This document shows positions 1-8,506 of a stretch of 53,219 nt of DNA, one piece after another. Source of the stretch: UBA2040 sp002384725. GTDB taxonomy: Bacteria; Bacteroidota; Bacteroidia; Flavobacteriales_D; Crocinitomicaceae. Position 1 is the first letter of the stretch; each line of letters opens with the position of its first letter. The stretch is from the NCBI GenBank assembly GCA_963926475.1, contig CAWUXE010000021.1, positions 1 through 53,219 on the forward strand. The letters run 5' to 3'. A program made the position numbers and the translations under genes. The notes below the pieces were generated by a model. It was given only the letters and a program-made list of their open reading frames with translations. It had not been told where the DNA came from and made no database searches.

Positions 1-96
1 AGATCAATGATTATACTATTTTGGGCCGGTTTAATAATAGCAGGAGGTTTTACACTTGTTCCTGGAAGGTATCTATACAATGTCTTTTTTACATAA
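1..96 (+). CDS. C-terminal end of a membrane protein (partial)
   Basis: An open frame runs from the window edge to a TAA at 94-96 and gives about 31 residues. A hydrophobic stretch (ILFWAGLIIAGGFTLV) is followed by PGRYLYNVFFT, which looks like the last membrane helix and short tail of an integral membrane protein. The family cannot be named from this fragment. A terminator-like hairpin follows directly, so this is probably the true end of the gene. A degenerate copy of its last codons may exist at 801-835. Confidence 0.5.
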   Translation, partial: RSMIILFWAGLIIAGGFTLVPGRYLYNVFFT

Positions 97-134
97 AAAA
101 CGGCTACACTTTATAAAAGTATAACCGTTTTATT
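97..134. terminator. Rho-independent terminator after the partial membrane gene
   Basis: The arms AAAACGGCTACACT and AGTATAACCGTTTT pair with two mismatches around an AT-rich loop and are followed by a T-rich tail (TTTTATTGTTTT). It lies immediately downstream of the stop codon at 96. Confidence 0.6.
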
Positions 135-144
135 GTTTTAGTAG
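97..144. repeat. 48-bp direct repeat, left copy
   Basis: This 48-bp segment matches 836-883 at 45 of 48 positions, with the same length and no gaps. It holds a terminator hairpin and a T-rich tail. Its right edge (TAGTAG) corresponds in the other copy to the last 3 bases of the tRNA gene. The two copies flank a single lipoprotein gene. Confidence 0.75.
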
Positions 145-278
145 ATAACTCTATCAAAATATCGAACATTAGTTTTACAACGAGAGATTTTGAATTGACA
201 ATTCACATGATTGAATTTATACTCGAATTCGATAAAATTTATTAAATTAGATTTCTATTTTAACTTAAGTAAACAATT

Positions 279-773
279 ATGAAAAAAATAACATTATTAC
301 TATTATTAGTTTCGATATTAATTTCTTGTGACAATTCAATCAAAGAAATTGAAGTAGATCGAAAAGCCGGAGAGTGGGTTGAAACAGGAGTGAAATATTC
401 AATTGGATCTGATGCTGATGTGGCTATTGTTAAAAAAATGTTGTCAAGTCATGTGTCATTAGATGCTGAGGGCGTGTTTTCTTCAATAAGTGATACTTTA
501 ACGTATTATCCCCATAACATGAAATCACCTATTAAAATGGACGTAAACATGTTAAAGAACTACTTTTCGCAGTATGACTCTATCCAAAAGAAAATACTTT
601 ACTACCTTCCGTATAATGTTGAGACTTGGAATGGAAGCATAGTTCAAGTAGGAGCGGTTGAGTCAAGATTTAATAAAAATGGAACTATTGAAAAAGACCG
701 TGTAATTGATAAGTTTTTTATTGGCAAGGATGGTTTGGTTCATACCATTCGTGAATGGAATGCAGATTGGTAA
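279..773 (+). CDS. Lipoprotein, probably NTF2/SnoaL-like fold
   Basis: This gene encodes 164 residues with a lipoprotein signal: MKK, a Leu-rich core and a lipobox LISC with Cys at about residue 17. The mature part is small and mixed alpha/beta. It ends in IREWNADW, a closing strand pattern I associate with NTF2/SnoaL-like proteins; this assignment is from general appearance only. No catalytic residues can be named. It is the only gene between the two 48-bp repeats at 97-144 and 836-883, so it may have arrived as an insertion. The 134 bases upstream are very AT-rich and contain no exact TAnnTTTG promoter. Most likely a periplasm-facing membrane-anchored protein of unknown function. Confidence 0.7.
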   Translation: MKKITLLLLLVSILISCDNSIKEIEVDRKAGEWVETGVKYSIGSDADVAIVKKMLSSHVSLDAEGVFSSISDTLTYYPHNMKSPIKMDVNMLKNYFSQYDSIQKKILYYLPYNVETWNGSIVQVGAVESRFNKNGTIEKDRVIDKFFIGKDGLVHTIREWNADW

Positions 774-800
774 AATAAATACAGAAGTATTTATGAACTA

Positions 801-835
801 ACCAAAAGATATCAATAAGATGCCTTTTTAATAAT
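801..835 (+). other. Possible remnant of the 3' end of the gene at 1-96
   Basis: With a fixed offset of 740 bases, 801-836 matches 61-96 (the last 11 codons and stop of the partial membrane gene) at about 23 of 36 positions, by hand alignment. It directly precedes the right 48-bp repeat, just as the original codons precede the left copy. This suggests that the duplicated block once included the end of that gene. Confidence 0.35.
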
Positions 836-870
836 AAAACGGTTACACTATATAATAGTATAACCGTTTT
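836..870. terminator. Terminator hairpin downstream of tRNA-Met (bidirectional)
   Basis: The arms AAAACGGTTACACT and AGTATAACCGTTTT pair with one mismatch around the loop ATATAAT. A-runs and T-runs lie on both sides, so it can serve the lipoprotein gene on the plus strand and the tRNA on the minus strand. Confidence 0.6.
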
Positions 871-880
871 ATTGTTTTAG

Positions 881-883
<3 letters not shown>
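836..883. repeat. 48-bp direct repeat, right copy
   Basis: This is the partner of 97-144, differing at 3 of 48 positions. It contains the hairpin that would end transcription from the tRNA on the minus strand, and it overlaps the last 3 bases of the tRNA gene. Confidence 0.75.
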
Positions 884-953
<70 letters not shown>

Positions 954-1052
954 ATATATCTTTATTGCTTTTTTATATCAATTTATTCCGCTTATCGTTA
1001 TAAACGCGTGTGCAAAGATACAGACTTTTTTTCTTTCAACAAGCAAAAAAAG

Positions 1053-1547
1053 TTAATCTCTGTCAAAATAATAAAGCGAACTGATATGCTGACCATCTTG
1101 GATTTCACCTCTTAACTCTGGACGTCTTATTTTTCCTCCATGTCCGCCTATAAAAAACATCATAAAAAACGAAAATAGAGATCCCACAAGAATTGCCCAC
1201 AATACTTTTTTATAATCAAGATGTCTATTTCTTGCAACCAAGAACCAAAAGAAACCAGAAATTGTTCCCAAAACCAAAGAAATAATCAATCCATACATCC
1301 CCAATTCTTCATGTTCGTGCAACATATCATGAGATGAACCTGAAAGATGTTCTGTAGCATGCTCGGCTGCCTCTCCTGTCAAATAAGCGGGAATTGTAAC
1401 TAAACCAACAATAAAAAAAGTCGCCAAACCAACTTTCTGAAGTGTTTTACTGCGCTTTGTTAACCCTAGAAACAATAATATTAGACCGAAAAAAGTGCCT
1501 AAAATAGGTATATGATTCAATAAAAGGTGCAAATGTGCTGCTGTCAT
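1053..1547 (-). CDS. Four-helix membrane protein with conserved histidines (DUF2231-like)
   Basis: This encodes 164 residues with about four membrane helices. Histidines sit at helix ends: HLHLLLNHIPILG at the N-terminus, the HATEH/HEHEE stretch in the central loop, and GGHGGKIRRPEL near the C-terminus. The layout resembles small predicted membrane proteins of the DUF2231 type, which have been suggested to bind heme or metal; that role is inference. The C-terminal GGHGG-KIR-PE block looks conserved. The gene reads towards the initiator tRNA 100 bases downstream on the same strand. Confidence 0.65.
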   Translation of the reverse strand: MTAAHLHLLLNHIPILGTFFGLILLFLGLTKRSKTLQKVGLATFFIVGLVTIPAYLTGEAAEHATEHLSGSSHDMLHEHEELGMYGLIISLVLGTISGFFWFLVARNRHLDYKKVLWAILVGSLFSFFMMFFIGGHGGKIRRPELRGEIQDGQHISSLYYFDRD

Positions 1548-1663
1548 GTAAAAAAGTATTTTTGGTTAGTACGATAAGAAATACAAAAAAGTTACGTTAT
1601 CATTTTAATATTACGTGTTAACTTTAACCCGTGAATTACTTTTTACAACTAAAAACCCCAAAT

Positions 1664-2443
1664 ATGATACGAATTCTAAGCATTTCGCTTTTCCTCTTTT
1701 TTGTGGCTTGCAACTCTAGCAAAAATGATTCTGCAATTGAAGACCAGTCAAAATCTAAAGATGCTACCTCAAATTTAGCTTTGGATGATAAAAAAATACT
1801 TATCGATGGTAAAGAGGATCTATTTACCGCCGCCAATAGCTTAACTTATACCCACAATGACCGTTCATATGAAGAAGCGCTTGCTTTTCTAGATGACAAA
1901 AAAAACATTGTCAAAGTGGTAGAGAAATTTACGAATGGAATAACCGGAAATTCAGGAACACGCACTTTCTATTTGGAAAACAACAAAAAATTCATGTCGG
2001 TTGAACGATTTTTGGACAACGAGAAGGCAAAAGGTGCATTCCGAGAAAGAATTAGCTATTATGACAAAAATGGATCCCCTATTTCTACGAAAGAGCGACT
2101 CACTCAATTTGAAGAAAATATAGAAAAAGAAGAATTTAAAGGTGCTAAACCCTATGATTGCTCAATGGAAACAGCAGAACAAGTTCTTAATAACAAAGGA
2201 GTTTTCGCAACAACTTTCCAAGGATTCATAGAAAATGGTGATATGACCTATCTTTTAGTTGGTGGACCAGGAAAAACTGGATATGCTTCGGCGTTAGCAA
2301 TTCAATTTGTTGACGATCAGATAAACTACCTTCGAAAAAATGAAACGACAGCCATAGGAAAGCCTCTAACTGTTGAATTTGAGCGAATGAGAGATCAAAA
2401 GAACATGGAATTCCAACTTTTGATTAACGCTAAAATGGATTAA
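1664..2443 (+). CDS. Lipoprotein of unknown function
   Basis: The preferred start is the ATG at 1664, not the GTG at 1631. From 1664 the protein begins directly with a lipoprotein signal (MIRILSISLFLFFVAC, lipobox FVAC) and is 259 residues long. After the Cys comes a Ser/Asp/Lys-rich linker, then a charged soluble region with no motif I recognise. It contains a GGPGKTGYA turn around residue 205, which is not a P-loop in context. It stands alone between the divergent DUF2231-like gene and the receptor gene at 2572. Function unknown. Confidence 0.7.
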   Translation: MIRILSISLFLFFVACNSSKNDSAIEDQSKSKDATSNLALDDKKILIDGKEDLFTAANSLTYTHNDRSYEEALAFLDDKKNIVKVVEKFTNGITGNSGTRTFYLENNKKFMSVERFLDNEKAKGAFRERISYYDKNGSPISTKERLTQFEENIEKEEFKGAKPYDCSMETAEQVLNNKGVFATTFQGFIENGDMTYLLVGGPGKTGYASALAIQFVDDQINYLRKNETTAIGKPLTVEFERMRDQKNMEFQLLINAKMD

Positions 2444-2517
2444 TCATTTACCTTAAATAACGTTCACCGTAGAAATAAAACCGATCACCTATATTCAGTG
2501 CGCTTTAACATTTTTTG

Positions 2518-2551
2518 TTGGGGTGTTTCCATTTATTTATAGTTAATTTTG
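2518..2551 (+). promoter_or_regulatory. Bacteroidota-type promoter for the receptor gene
   Basis: A -33 TTG at 2518-2520, a 23-base spacer and a -7 box TAATTTTG at 2544-2551 fit the TTG-N19-23-TAnnTTTG pattern. The start codon at 2572 lies 20 bases downstream of the -7 box. Confidence 0.45.
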
Positions 2552-2571
2552 CTCTTTAAAACGAATTTACA

Positions 2572-5334
2572 ATGATCCTACGCTTTACTATTTTTGTGTT
2601 TTCTTTAATTCTTTTCACAAGTAATTCTTACTCTCAGGAGATGAATTTGAAGGGGCATGTCTACGACAGCACAGGTACTGTTCCACTCATAAATGCAGTT
2701 GCGGTTGCTATCAGAGTGAGAGATTCACTAATGTTAGGATATGAACGAGCAGATGCAGAAGGCTTTTTTGAACTGTCTGGATTTGAAGTGGATACCTTCA
2801 CTTTAATCATAAGTCATCCAAATTACGATGACAAATTTTATTACATTTTCGGTCATTCTGAAAATGATTCTATCAATATTCCAACTATTTCCATGCCTGC
2901 GAATTTGCAGGATTTTGATGATGTAGTAATATATGCGAACAAAAATCCAATTTTCTATAATGGAGATACTCTGGTATACGTGGCAGATTCATTTCAAGTA
3001 GCAGAAAACGCTGTTGTTGAGGACTTACTTAAGAAATTACCAGGTCTTGAAATTGGTGCCGACGGAAAGATTAAATCGCAAGGAAAAAACATTGATCAAG
3101 TGTTGGTAGATGGTGACGAATTTTTTGGTTCTGACCCAACGATAGCAACAAAAAATTTGGGTGCCAAAGGTGTTGAAACTGTTCAGGTGTACGAAAAGAA
3201 ACAAGAAAATTCTGAAGATGGAGAGGAAACTCTGCAAATTCTGGATTTGCGATTAAAAGAAGATGCTAAAAAAGGATATTTTGGGCGAGTCTCCGGAGCG
3301 TCCGACTTTCAGCAGTTTTATGAAGGAGAATTGCTTATAAATAAATTCAATAAATCTCAAAAGATCTCGATTTTCGTTCTCGGAGCTAATACACCGAAGA
3401 GTAATTTTGGTTTTGGAGACAGAAATAAGTTTGGTCTCGAGAATGAAGGAAATACAAGAATGTTTGATGATGATGGAGATTTCATTTATAGTTCAAATGG
3501 CAGCACTGCTGGAATACCACAAACCTTGAGAGCAGGAATTTACTTTTCAGATAAAATTGGTAAAAAGAAAAAAACAGAAATAGGATTTAACTATTCCTAC
3601 TACGATACTAAAAACAATGCTTTGGGTAATAGTAGATCTCAATTCTTCATTCAAGATTCTACTTTCACAACAGATGATTCAACAAGAAACATTAGTTCAG
3701 ACGTTTCACACAATGTCAATTTGCGTTTTGAATCGCAATTGGATTCTTTAACACGTATTGAAATCAGACCAAGTTTCCGAAGTAATACTGGAGGTCAAAA
3801 CAATACAGATTTCACTTCTTGGAGAACAGAAGCAGATTCTTTATCTCGATCGAATACCGTAACGAACGAAAACAAAGCCACAAGTAATTCATTATCAGCG
3901 GAGATAGAATTTGTTCGGAAGTTTATGAAACCGAAAAGAATGCTCGCCTTGGATTATGATTTGGGATTAGAAGACAACCGATCTGACGGAAAACTAAATT
4001 CGGAGAATGTGTTCTACGATAGTTCTCAAACGCAATCTAATTTCGATCAAGGTAAAATAAATTATCAAAACGGGATCAGTCATTCCATAATAGGTTCTTA
4101 TTACGAACCTATTGGAAAGAAATTCAAAATTCAAACGGAGTATTCTTACGATGTGGGCAACACGAATCAGAACAAAGAAACGAGAGATTTCAATCCTGTA
4201 ACTGGTCAATTCGACATTGTAAACCCTACGTTCTCCAACAATTTTGAAAATACAAGAACGCAACACAGAGCTGGTGCAAAACTTTGGTACGAGAGCCGCA
4301 AATACACGATTGTCGCAGGTGCGCGAGTTCGAAACATTGACATTCAAAACAGAAACAAGGTAACGGAGGATGTGATCAATCAAAATTTCACGAACGTGCT
4401 TCCAAATCTTCGATTTACATACAATCCCACGAGAAGTAAACGATTGAGAATAACGTACAATACCAATTCTAGACAACCGTCTATTTCAGATTTACAGCCT
4501 ATTCCAGATAATACGAATCCGAACAGATTACGAATTGGAAATTCAAATTTACGCCCAGATTATTCACACACCGTGAATGCAAATTTCAACACTTGGAACG
4601 CCTTATCTGGAAGTTACATTTTTGTTGGTGGAAATGGTTATTATGCTACAGATGCCTATGGAGATTCAACGACTATTACAAATTTTGGTCAACAAATTAT
4701 TAAAAAAGTCAACGTGAAAAGCGCAAGTTCCGCCTCAGTTAATATGGGTGCTGGTTTGCCGTTCAAGAAGAATAAAAAAATCACTTTGCGACCAAATTTA
4801 TCAGGAAATATCTACCAAGGGTTTAGCTTCTTAAATGGAGAAAGAAACACTGCAACGAATTTATCTTTAACTCCATCTCTAGAACTAGTTTATCAATCTG
4901 ATTCCCTAGAGTTCAATGTTCGCGGAAACATGAGTTACAACAGCCCAACTAACAGTTTAAGAAGTTTCTCGACAACTCCATATACTGCTCAAGACTATTT
5001 CGCAGGTTTCGTTTGGCGACTAAAGCATGGATTCAAAGTAGAATCAAATGTAAACTACACGATCAATGGACAACGATCAGATGGATACAATATCAATTAT
5101 TTAATCTGGAATGCTTCGGTTAGTAAATACTTCTTGAAAACGAATAATTTGGAATTACAGTTCATCGCAAACGACATTTTAAATCAGAATATCGATGCGA
5201 GCAGATATGTATCTCAAAACGTAATCACGGATAACTTTACAAAAATTATTTCTCGTTACTTCTTAGTAAAAATGACGTATCGATTTAACAGTAACAAAAC
5301 AACAGAAAAAGATGGTAAAGGTGGCTGGCATTAA
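2572..5334 (+). CDS. TonB-receptor-like outer membrane protein
   Basis: This encodes 920 residues. A signal peptide (to about residue 21) precedes a CarboxypepD_reg-like beta domain (about 25-115: LKGHVYDSTG, GFFELSGF). A plug domain follows (about 125-220), with VEDLLKKLPGLEI and DQVLVDGDEFFGSDP. A long beta-barrel extends to the C-terminus with alternating aromatic strands (for example LRITYNTNSRQP and NTWNALSGSYIF). It belongs to the large Bacteroidota group of outer-membrane receptors with carboxypeptidase-regulatory domains. No SusD partner is present. Its 3' end overlaps the GLPGLI gene by 23 bases, so the two are probably translated together. The ligand is unknown. Confidence 0.85.
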   Translation: MILRFTIFVFSLILFTSNSYSQEMNLKGHVYDSTGTVPLINAVAVAIRVRDSLMLGYERADAEGFFELSGFEVDTFTLIISHPNYDDKFYYIFGHSENDSINIPTISMPANLQDFDDVVIYANKNPIFYNGDTLVYVADSFQVAENAVVEDLLKKLPGLEIGADGKIKSQGKNIDQVLVDGDEFFGSDPTIATKNLGAKGVETVQVYEKKQENSEDGEETLQILDLRLKEDAKKGYFGRVSGASDFQQFYEGELLINKFNKSQKISIFVLGANTPKSNFGFGDRNKFGLENEGNTRMFDDDGDFIYSSNGSTAGIPQTLRAGIYFSDKIGKKKKTEIGFNYSYYDTKNNALGNSRSQFFIQDSTFTTDDSTRNISSDVSHNVNLRFESQLDSLTRIEIRPSFRSNTGGQNNTDFTSWRTEADSLSRSNTVTNENKATSNSLSAEIEFVRKFMKPKRMLALDYDLGLEDNRSDGKLNSENVFYDSSQTQSNFDQGKINYQNGISHSIIGSYYEPIGKKFKIQTEYSYDVGNTNQNKETRDFNPVTGQFDIVNPTFSNNFENTRTQHRAGAKLWYESRKYTIVAGARVRNIDIQNRNKVTEDVINQNFTNVLPNLRFTYNPTRSKRLRITYNTNSRQPSISDLQPIPDNTNPNRLRIGNSNLRPDYSHTVNANFNTWNALSGSYIFVGGNGYYATDAYGDSTTITNFGQQIIKKVNVKSASSASVNMGAGLPFKKNKKITLRPNLSGNIYQGFSFLNGERNTATNLSLTPSLELVYQSDSLEFNVRGNMSYNSPTNSLRSFSTTPYTAQDYFAGFVWRLKHGFKVESNVNYTINGQRSDGYNINYLIWNASVSKYFLKTNNLELQFIANDILNQNIDASRYVSQNVITDNFTKIISRYFLVKMTYRFNSNKTTEKDGKGGWH

Positions 5335-6043
5335 TAAAATTGGAGTAATCCTTTGTCTATTGGTAATCTCATTTTCATCGTTTGGGCAAATCACTTCGGG
5401 TCGAATTGTTTTTGAAAGAAAGACGAATCTGGAGAAGAAGTTTACTGACGAACGAATGAAACAATGGCTTCGTGGAAACACCTCTAAAACTGACAATTTC
5501 GAGCTCATTTTCAATGATACGATATCGATTTTCAAACCGATTTTGAGTGATGAAGTGGACAGATTAGATTGGACGACAAGTAAATCTACCGTACGACAAA
5601 ATTTTACTACTGACAACAAGTTGACTGTACTAGATATATCGGGACAAAAACTTTACGTCAGTGATTCAAACACAGTACGTCAATGGAAAATAACCGAGAG
5701 TAAAAGAACCATTGGTAAATACAGATGTCGTAAGGCCCTTTACGAAAAAAATGATTCTACACGTCTTTATGCCTGGTATGCAATTGAAGTTATACCATCT
5801 GTTGGACCGGAAGGATTCAACGGTTTACCCGGAGCTATTTTAGGTTTGGCAACAGAAGATGGTGGAATTATTTATTTTGCCAAAGAGGTTGAATTCAGAG
5901 AAACGAAACCAGAAGAATTTGAAATAGACTTAAAGAAAAAAGAAGTGTACTCGCCTGAAGAACTGCGCATCAAATTAGAAAAAGACTTTGCGAATACTCC
6001 TTGGGGAAAACGTTTATTCGACGATTTATTCCGTTGGTTGTAA
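5312..6043 (+). CDS. GLPGLI family secreted protein
   Basis: This encodes 243 residues with a signal peptide (MVKVAGINKIGVILCLLVIS... FGQ). The family signature appears as GFNGLPGAILGLATEDGG at about residues 168-185, with Ala in place of the last Leu of GLPGLI. The family is restricted to Bacteroidota, typically sits next to carboxypeptidase-regulatory/TonB-type receptors, and has no established biochemical role. The start at 5312 lies inside the last codons of the receptor gene, which points to translational coupling. The gene faces the minus-strand nfu gene across a short hairpin. Confidence 0.85.
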   Translation: MVKVAGINKIGVILCLLVISFSSFGQITSGRIVFERKTNLEKKFTDERMKQWLRGNTSKTDNFELIFNDTISIFKPILSDEVDRLDWTTSKSTVRQNFTTDNKLTVLDISGQKLYVSDSNTVRQWKITESKRTIGKYRCRKALYEKNDSTRLYAWYAIEVIPSVGPEGFNGLPGAILGLATEDGGIIYFAKEVEFRETKPEEFEIDLKKKEVYSPEELRIKLEKDFANTPWGKRLFDDLFRWL

Positions 6044-6044
6044 T

Positions 6045-6063
6045 CAATTTCGATTCGAAATTG
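6045..6063. terminator. Short hairpin between convergent genes
   Basis: CAATTTC and GAAATTG form a 7-bp stem around the loop GATTC, directly after the stop of the GLPGLI gene and before the end of the minus-strand nfu gene. The tail is only weakly T-rich, so the terminator role is tentative. Confidence 0.4.
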
Positions 6064-6080
6064 TTCATTCTTTATTGAAC

Positions 6081-6680
6081 CTACGCTTCTTCAGCAACAA
6101 CTTCTTTTACCGCTGGCAAATGTGACTTCAACAAAGTTTCTATCCCGCCTTTTAATGTTGCCGTAGACGAAGGACATCCAGAACAAGCTCCTCTTAAAAC
6201 GACGGTTACAACTCCTTCTTCGTAACTTCTAAAATCGATTGCACCTCCATCATTTTCAACGGCTGGTCTCACGTATTCATCCAATAAATCACGAATCGCT
6301 TCATCGTATTCTGAAGGTTCGTATGTTTTGCCGTTTGCCTCCGAACTTTTGGTTTCAACCGGTTTTGGAGCTGGCATTTTCACCAATACTTCATTTCCAT
6401 CGGCCAACCATTCACGCACAAAATCACGCAATTCCATTTGAACATAATCCCAAGAAATATCTTCTGAAATGCTAATGGTTACAAAATTAGCAGCTAGAAA
6501 AACCCCTTTTACGAACGGAAAAGCGAATAAGGCCTCAGCTAAAGGAGAGTGACCCTTTGCCTCTGCCAAGTTAACAAACTCTACAGAATCACCCGGCACC
6601 AATAAATATTTATTAGCGACAAACTTCATCGTTTTAGGATTTGGTGTCATTTCGGCGTAAACAGTAACAGGAACTTTCAT
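6081..6680 (-). CDS. nfu: Nfu-type iron-sulfur scaffold protein, two domains
   Basis: This encodes 199 residues. The N-terminal part (about 1-90) matches the Nfu N-terminal domain (TPNPKTMKFVANK, SPLAEALF, VKGVF). The C-terminal part (about 125-195) is a NifU C-terminal domain with C166 and C169 in the motif GACSGCPSS. The two cysteines hold a [4Fe-4S] cluster between protomers and pass it to client enzymes. A Lys/Pro-rich linker joins the domains. This layout matches mitochondrial NFU1. A second, single-domain Nfu protein is encoded at 28793-29047. Confidence 0.9.
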   Translation of the reverse strand: MKVPVTVYAEMTPNPKTMKFVANKYLLVPGDSVEFVNLAEAKGHSPLAEALFAFPFVKGVFLAANFVTISISEDISWDYVQMELRDFVREWLADGNEVLVKMPAPKPVETKSSEANGKTYEPSEYDEAIRDLLDEYVRPAVENDGGAIDFRSYEEGVVTVVLRGACSGCPSSTATLKGGIETLLKSHLPAVKEVVAEEA

Positions 6681-6931
6681 TTAAATTAATTTTAGACTAC
6701 AAATTTACGGGAATTAAAAAGAACAAAGCGCGTAATTAGTCGGAATAATTGGATTAGGCATGATTCGTTAAGAAATGAACAAAATGTGAGTGAAAATGGA
6801 CGAATAAAATATAAACAACTACAAATGAACGATTTATAATTCGTTATTTGGCGAATTGCATCGCGTTCGATATTAACTAGAATTAACCTATACCAATTTC
6901 AGAACTAAATATAAATCAACCAAAGCTTACA

Positions 6932-7105
6932 TCAATATTTACCTTTAGAAATTAATAATCCTTCATGAATTGAGCGAAAACCCCAAAACCAATTAATTGG
7001 AAAGAGTTTGCCTGTTGTTCCGTTTTCAAATACAACTTGTTTTCTCTGAGCAAGCGAAATCGTATCGACGAATAACGTCAAAAGTCTAACCTTAAATTTA
7101 TTCAT
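6932..7105 (-). CDS. Possible small protein of 57 residues in the 6681-7277 gap
   Basis: An ATG-initiated minus-strand frame at 7105 gives 57 residues: a basic N-terminus (MNKFKVRLLTLF), a polar middle (QRKQVVFENGTTGK) and an aromatic block (FPINWFWGFRSIHEG). The composition looks protein-like rather than random, but no family is recognised and the ribosome binding site is weak. It is the only candidate gene between nfu and ftsX; the rest of 6681-7277 is AT-rich and holds only a possible ftsX promoter. Confidence 0.3.
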   Translation of the reverse strand: MNKFKVRLLTLFVDTISLAQRKQVVFENGTTGKLFPINWFWGFRSIHEGLLISKGKY

Positions 7106-7186
7106 AGTTTGGTTGAATTAAATTTCAGGATATAAATCCTGAAAAAGAATACAATTCCATATACTGATTCAACAAGCAATAAAACT

Positions 7187-7216
7187 GAATTTCTATGGTA
7201 GTAGTGAATAACTTTG
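7187..7216 (+). promoter_or_regulatory. Possible promoter for the ftsX-dlt run
   Basis: TAACTTTG at 7209-7216 is an exact TAnnTTTG -7 box, about 60 bases before the ftsX start. The -33 region is weak (only TG at the expected distance). No other good promoter is visible before dltA ends at 14258, so transcription may extend through the whole run. Confidence 0.4.
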
Positions 7217-7277
7217 TTCATAGCTTTCTAGAAAAGTGAAAAAGGAGCACCTTAAATTCATGTAATTTCGTGTAACA

Positions 7278-8177
7278 ATGGCCAAAGGAGCAGACAAATA
7301 CAGCAGACGCGGTGTCCAAACGAGTTACATTTCGACCGTAATCGGAATTTCTTTAGTGCTATTCGTAATCGGATTAGTACTAGGAGGGTTTTTCGGGTTG
7401 AGTAATTTCGAAAAACAAGCGAAGGAAAACATTCAAGGAGACATATTTTTTCAGCCCAGTTATAGTGTCGCTGACATCAAACAAGTAGAACAAAAACTAA
7501 AGACCTGGCCAGAATTCAGCGATGTGTTTTTTGTTTCACCGGAACGAGCTATCGAATCGTTTAACGACGACAGTGGTGCCGATCAAAATGCGGAAGAAAT
7601 TTTATCCATTTTTGAAGGAGAAAACCCTCTGCCGCCAACTGTTTCTTTCAAACCGAAAGTGCGCTACGGAACGATGGAGGGGATGCAGCAGTTAATCGCT
7701 AAAATTAAACGAGAATTTCCAAATGAAATTGACGAAGTTAGTTTCAACGAAGACAGTGTGAAATCGGTAAATTTAGGCCTACAACAGTTTATCTTTATCT
7801 TTTTAATTGTGGCAATTCTTCTGATAATTGTAGCGGTGGCGATGATTAACAACACTATTCGCTTGTCCTTATATTCTAAACGTTTTACCATAAAAACCAT
7901 GCAATTGGTTGGTGCAACGGGTGGATTCATAAGGACGCCATTTTTGCGACAGTCTATTTTACAAGGAATTGTTTCAGCAATTTTAGGAATGGCCATACTC
8001 GTTACGTTGTTTTATGCCTTGAACAATTTCCTTGAAACGGTCGAAATCACCTTTGACCCGGTCACCTTCGGATTGATCTTTGCAAGTCTTATTTTAATCG
8101 GAGTTATTATTACTTTTGTGTCCACCTATTTTGCACTTAACAAATATTTACGCATGAAATTGGACGATTTGTATTAA
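7278..8177 (+). CDS. ftsX: Cell division protein FtsX
   Basis: This encodes 299 residues. One N-terminal membrane helix (about 18-42) is followed by a periplasmic domain (about 43-165) and three C-terminal helices, the FtsX/MacB topology. Motifs include SYISTVIGISLVLFVIG and MQLVGATGGFIRTPFLRQS, the latter typical of the FtsX coupling region. FtsX pairs with the ATPase FtsE to activate peptidoglycan hydrolases at the septum; ftsE is not adjacent. In many Bacteroidota ftsX heads the cluster with DUF3098, uppP and truB seen here. Confidence 0.92.
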   Translation: MAKGADKYSRRGVQTSYISTVIGISLVLFVIGLVLGGFFGLSNFEKQAKENIQGDIFFQPSYSVADIKQVEQKLKTWPEFSDVFFVSPERAIESFNDDSGADQNAEEILSIFEGENPLPPTVSFKPKVRYGTMEGMQQLIAKIKREFPNEIDEVSFNEDSVKSVNLGLQQFIFIFLIVAILLIIVAVAMINNTIRLSLYSKRFTIKTMQLVGATGGFIRTPFLRQSILQGIVSAILGMAILVTLFYALNNFLETVEITFDPVTFGLIFASLILIGVIITFVSTYFALNKYLRMKLDDLY

Positions 8178-8186
8178 TATTGTAGC

Positions 8187-8447
8187 ATGGAGAATAACAA
8201 ACCGCACTTCGCATTTCAACCTCAGAATTATAGACTTTTATTAATTGGTCTTGGAATCAATGTCTTGGGTTTCATCCTTATGATAGGCGGTGGAACAGAT
8301 AATCCAGCCGAATTCAATGGTGACGAATTATTCAGTCCAGTGCGAATTACCCTAGCTCCTTTCTTAATAGTTTCGGGTTATGTCGTTATGATTTACTCGA
8401 TTATGCGTAGACCAAAAAAGACTTCGGGCAGTTCTACTAAAGAATAA
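8187..8447 (+). CDS. DUF3098 small membrane protein
   Basis: This encodes 86 residues with two membrane helices (about 17-34 and 53-72). An N-terminal FAFQPQNYRLLLIGLGINVL segment and a central loop ending FSPVRITLAPFLIVSGY are typical of DUF3098. The family is conserved between ftsX and uppP in Bacteroidota but has no known function. The gap to ftsX is 9 bases, which indicates an operon. The context suggests a cell-envelope role. Confidence 0.88.
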   Translation: MENNKPHFAFQPQNYRLLLIGLGINVLGFILMIGGGTDNPAEFNGDELFSPVRITLAPFLIVSGYVVMIYSIMRRPKKTSGSSTKE

Positions 8448-8506
8448 TACCGATTATACTTGGGATCCGAGATAGGCCATCTCTAAAATGAAATTAGTAT
8501 AAGTTC

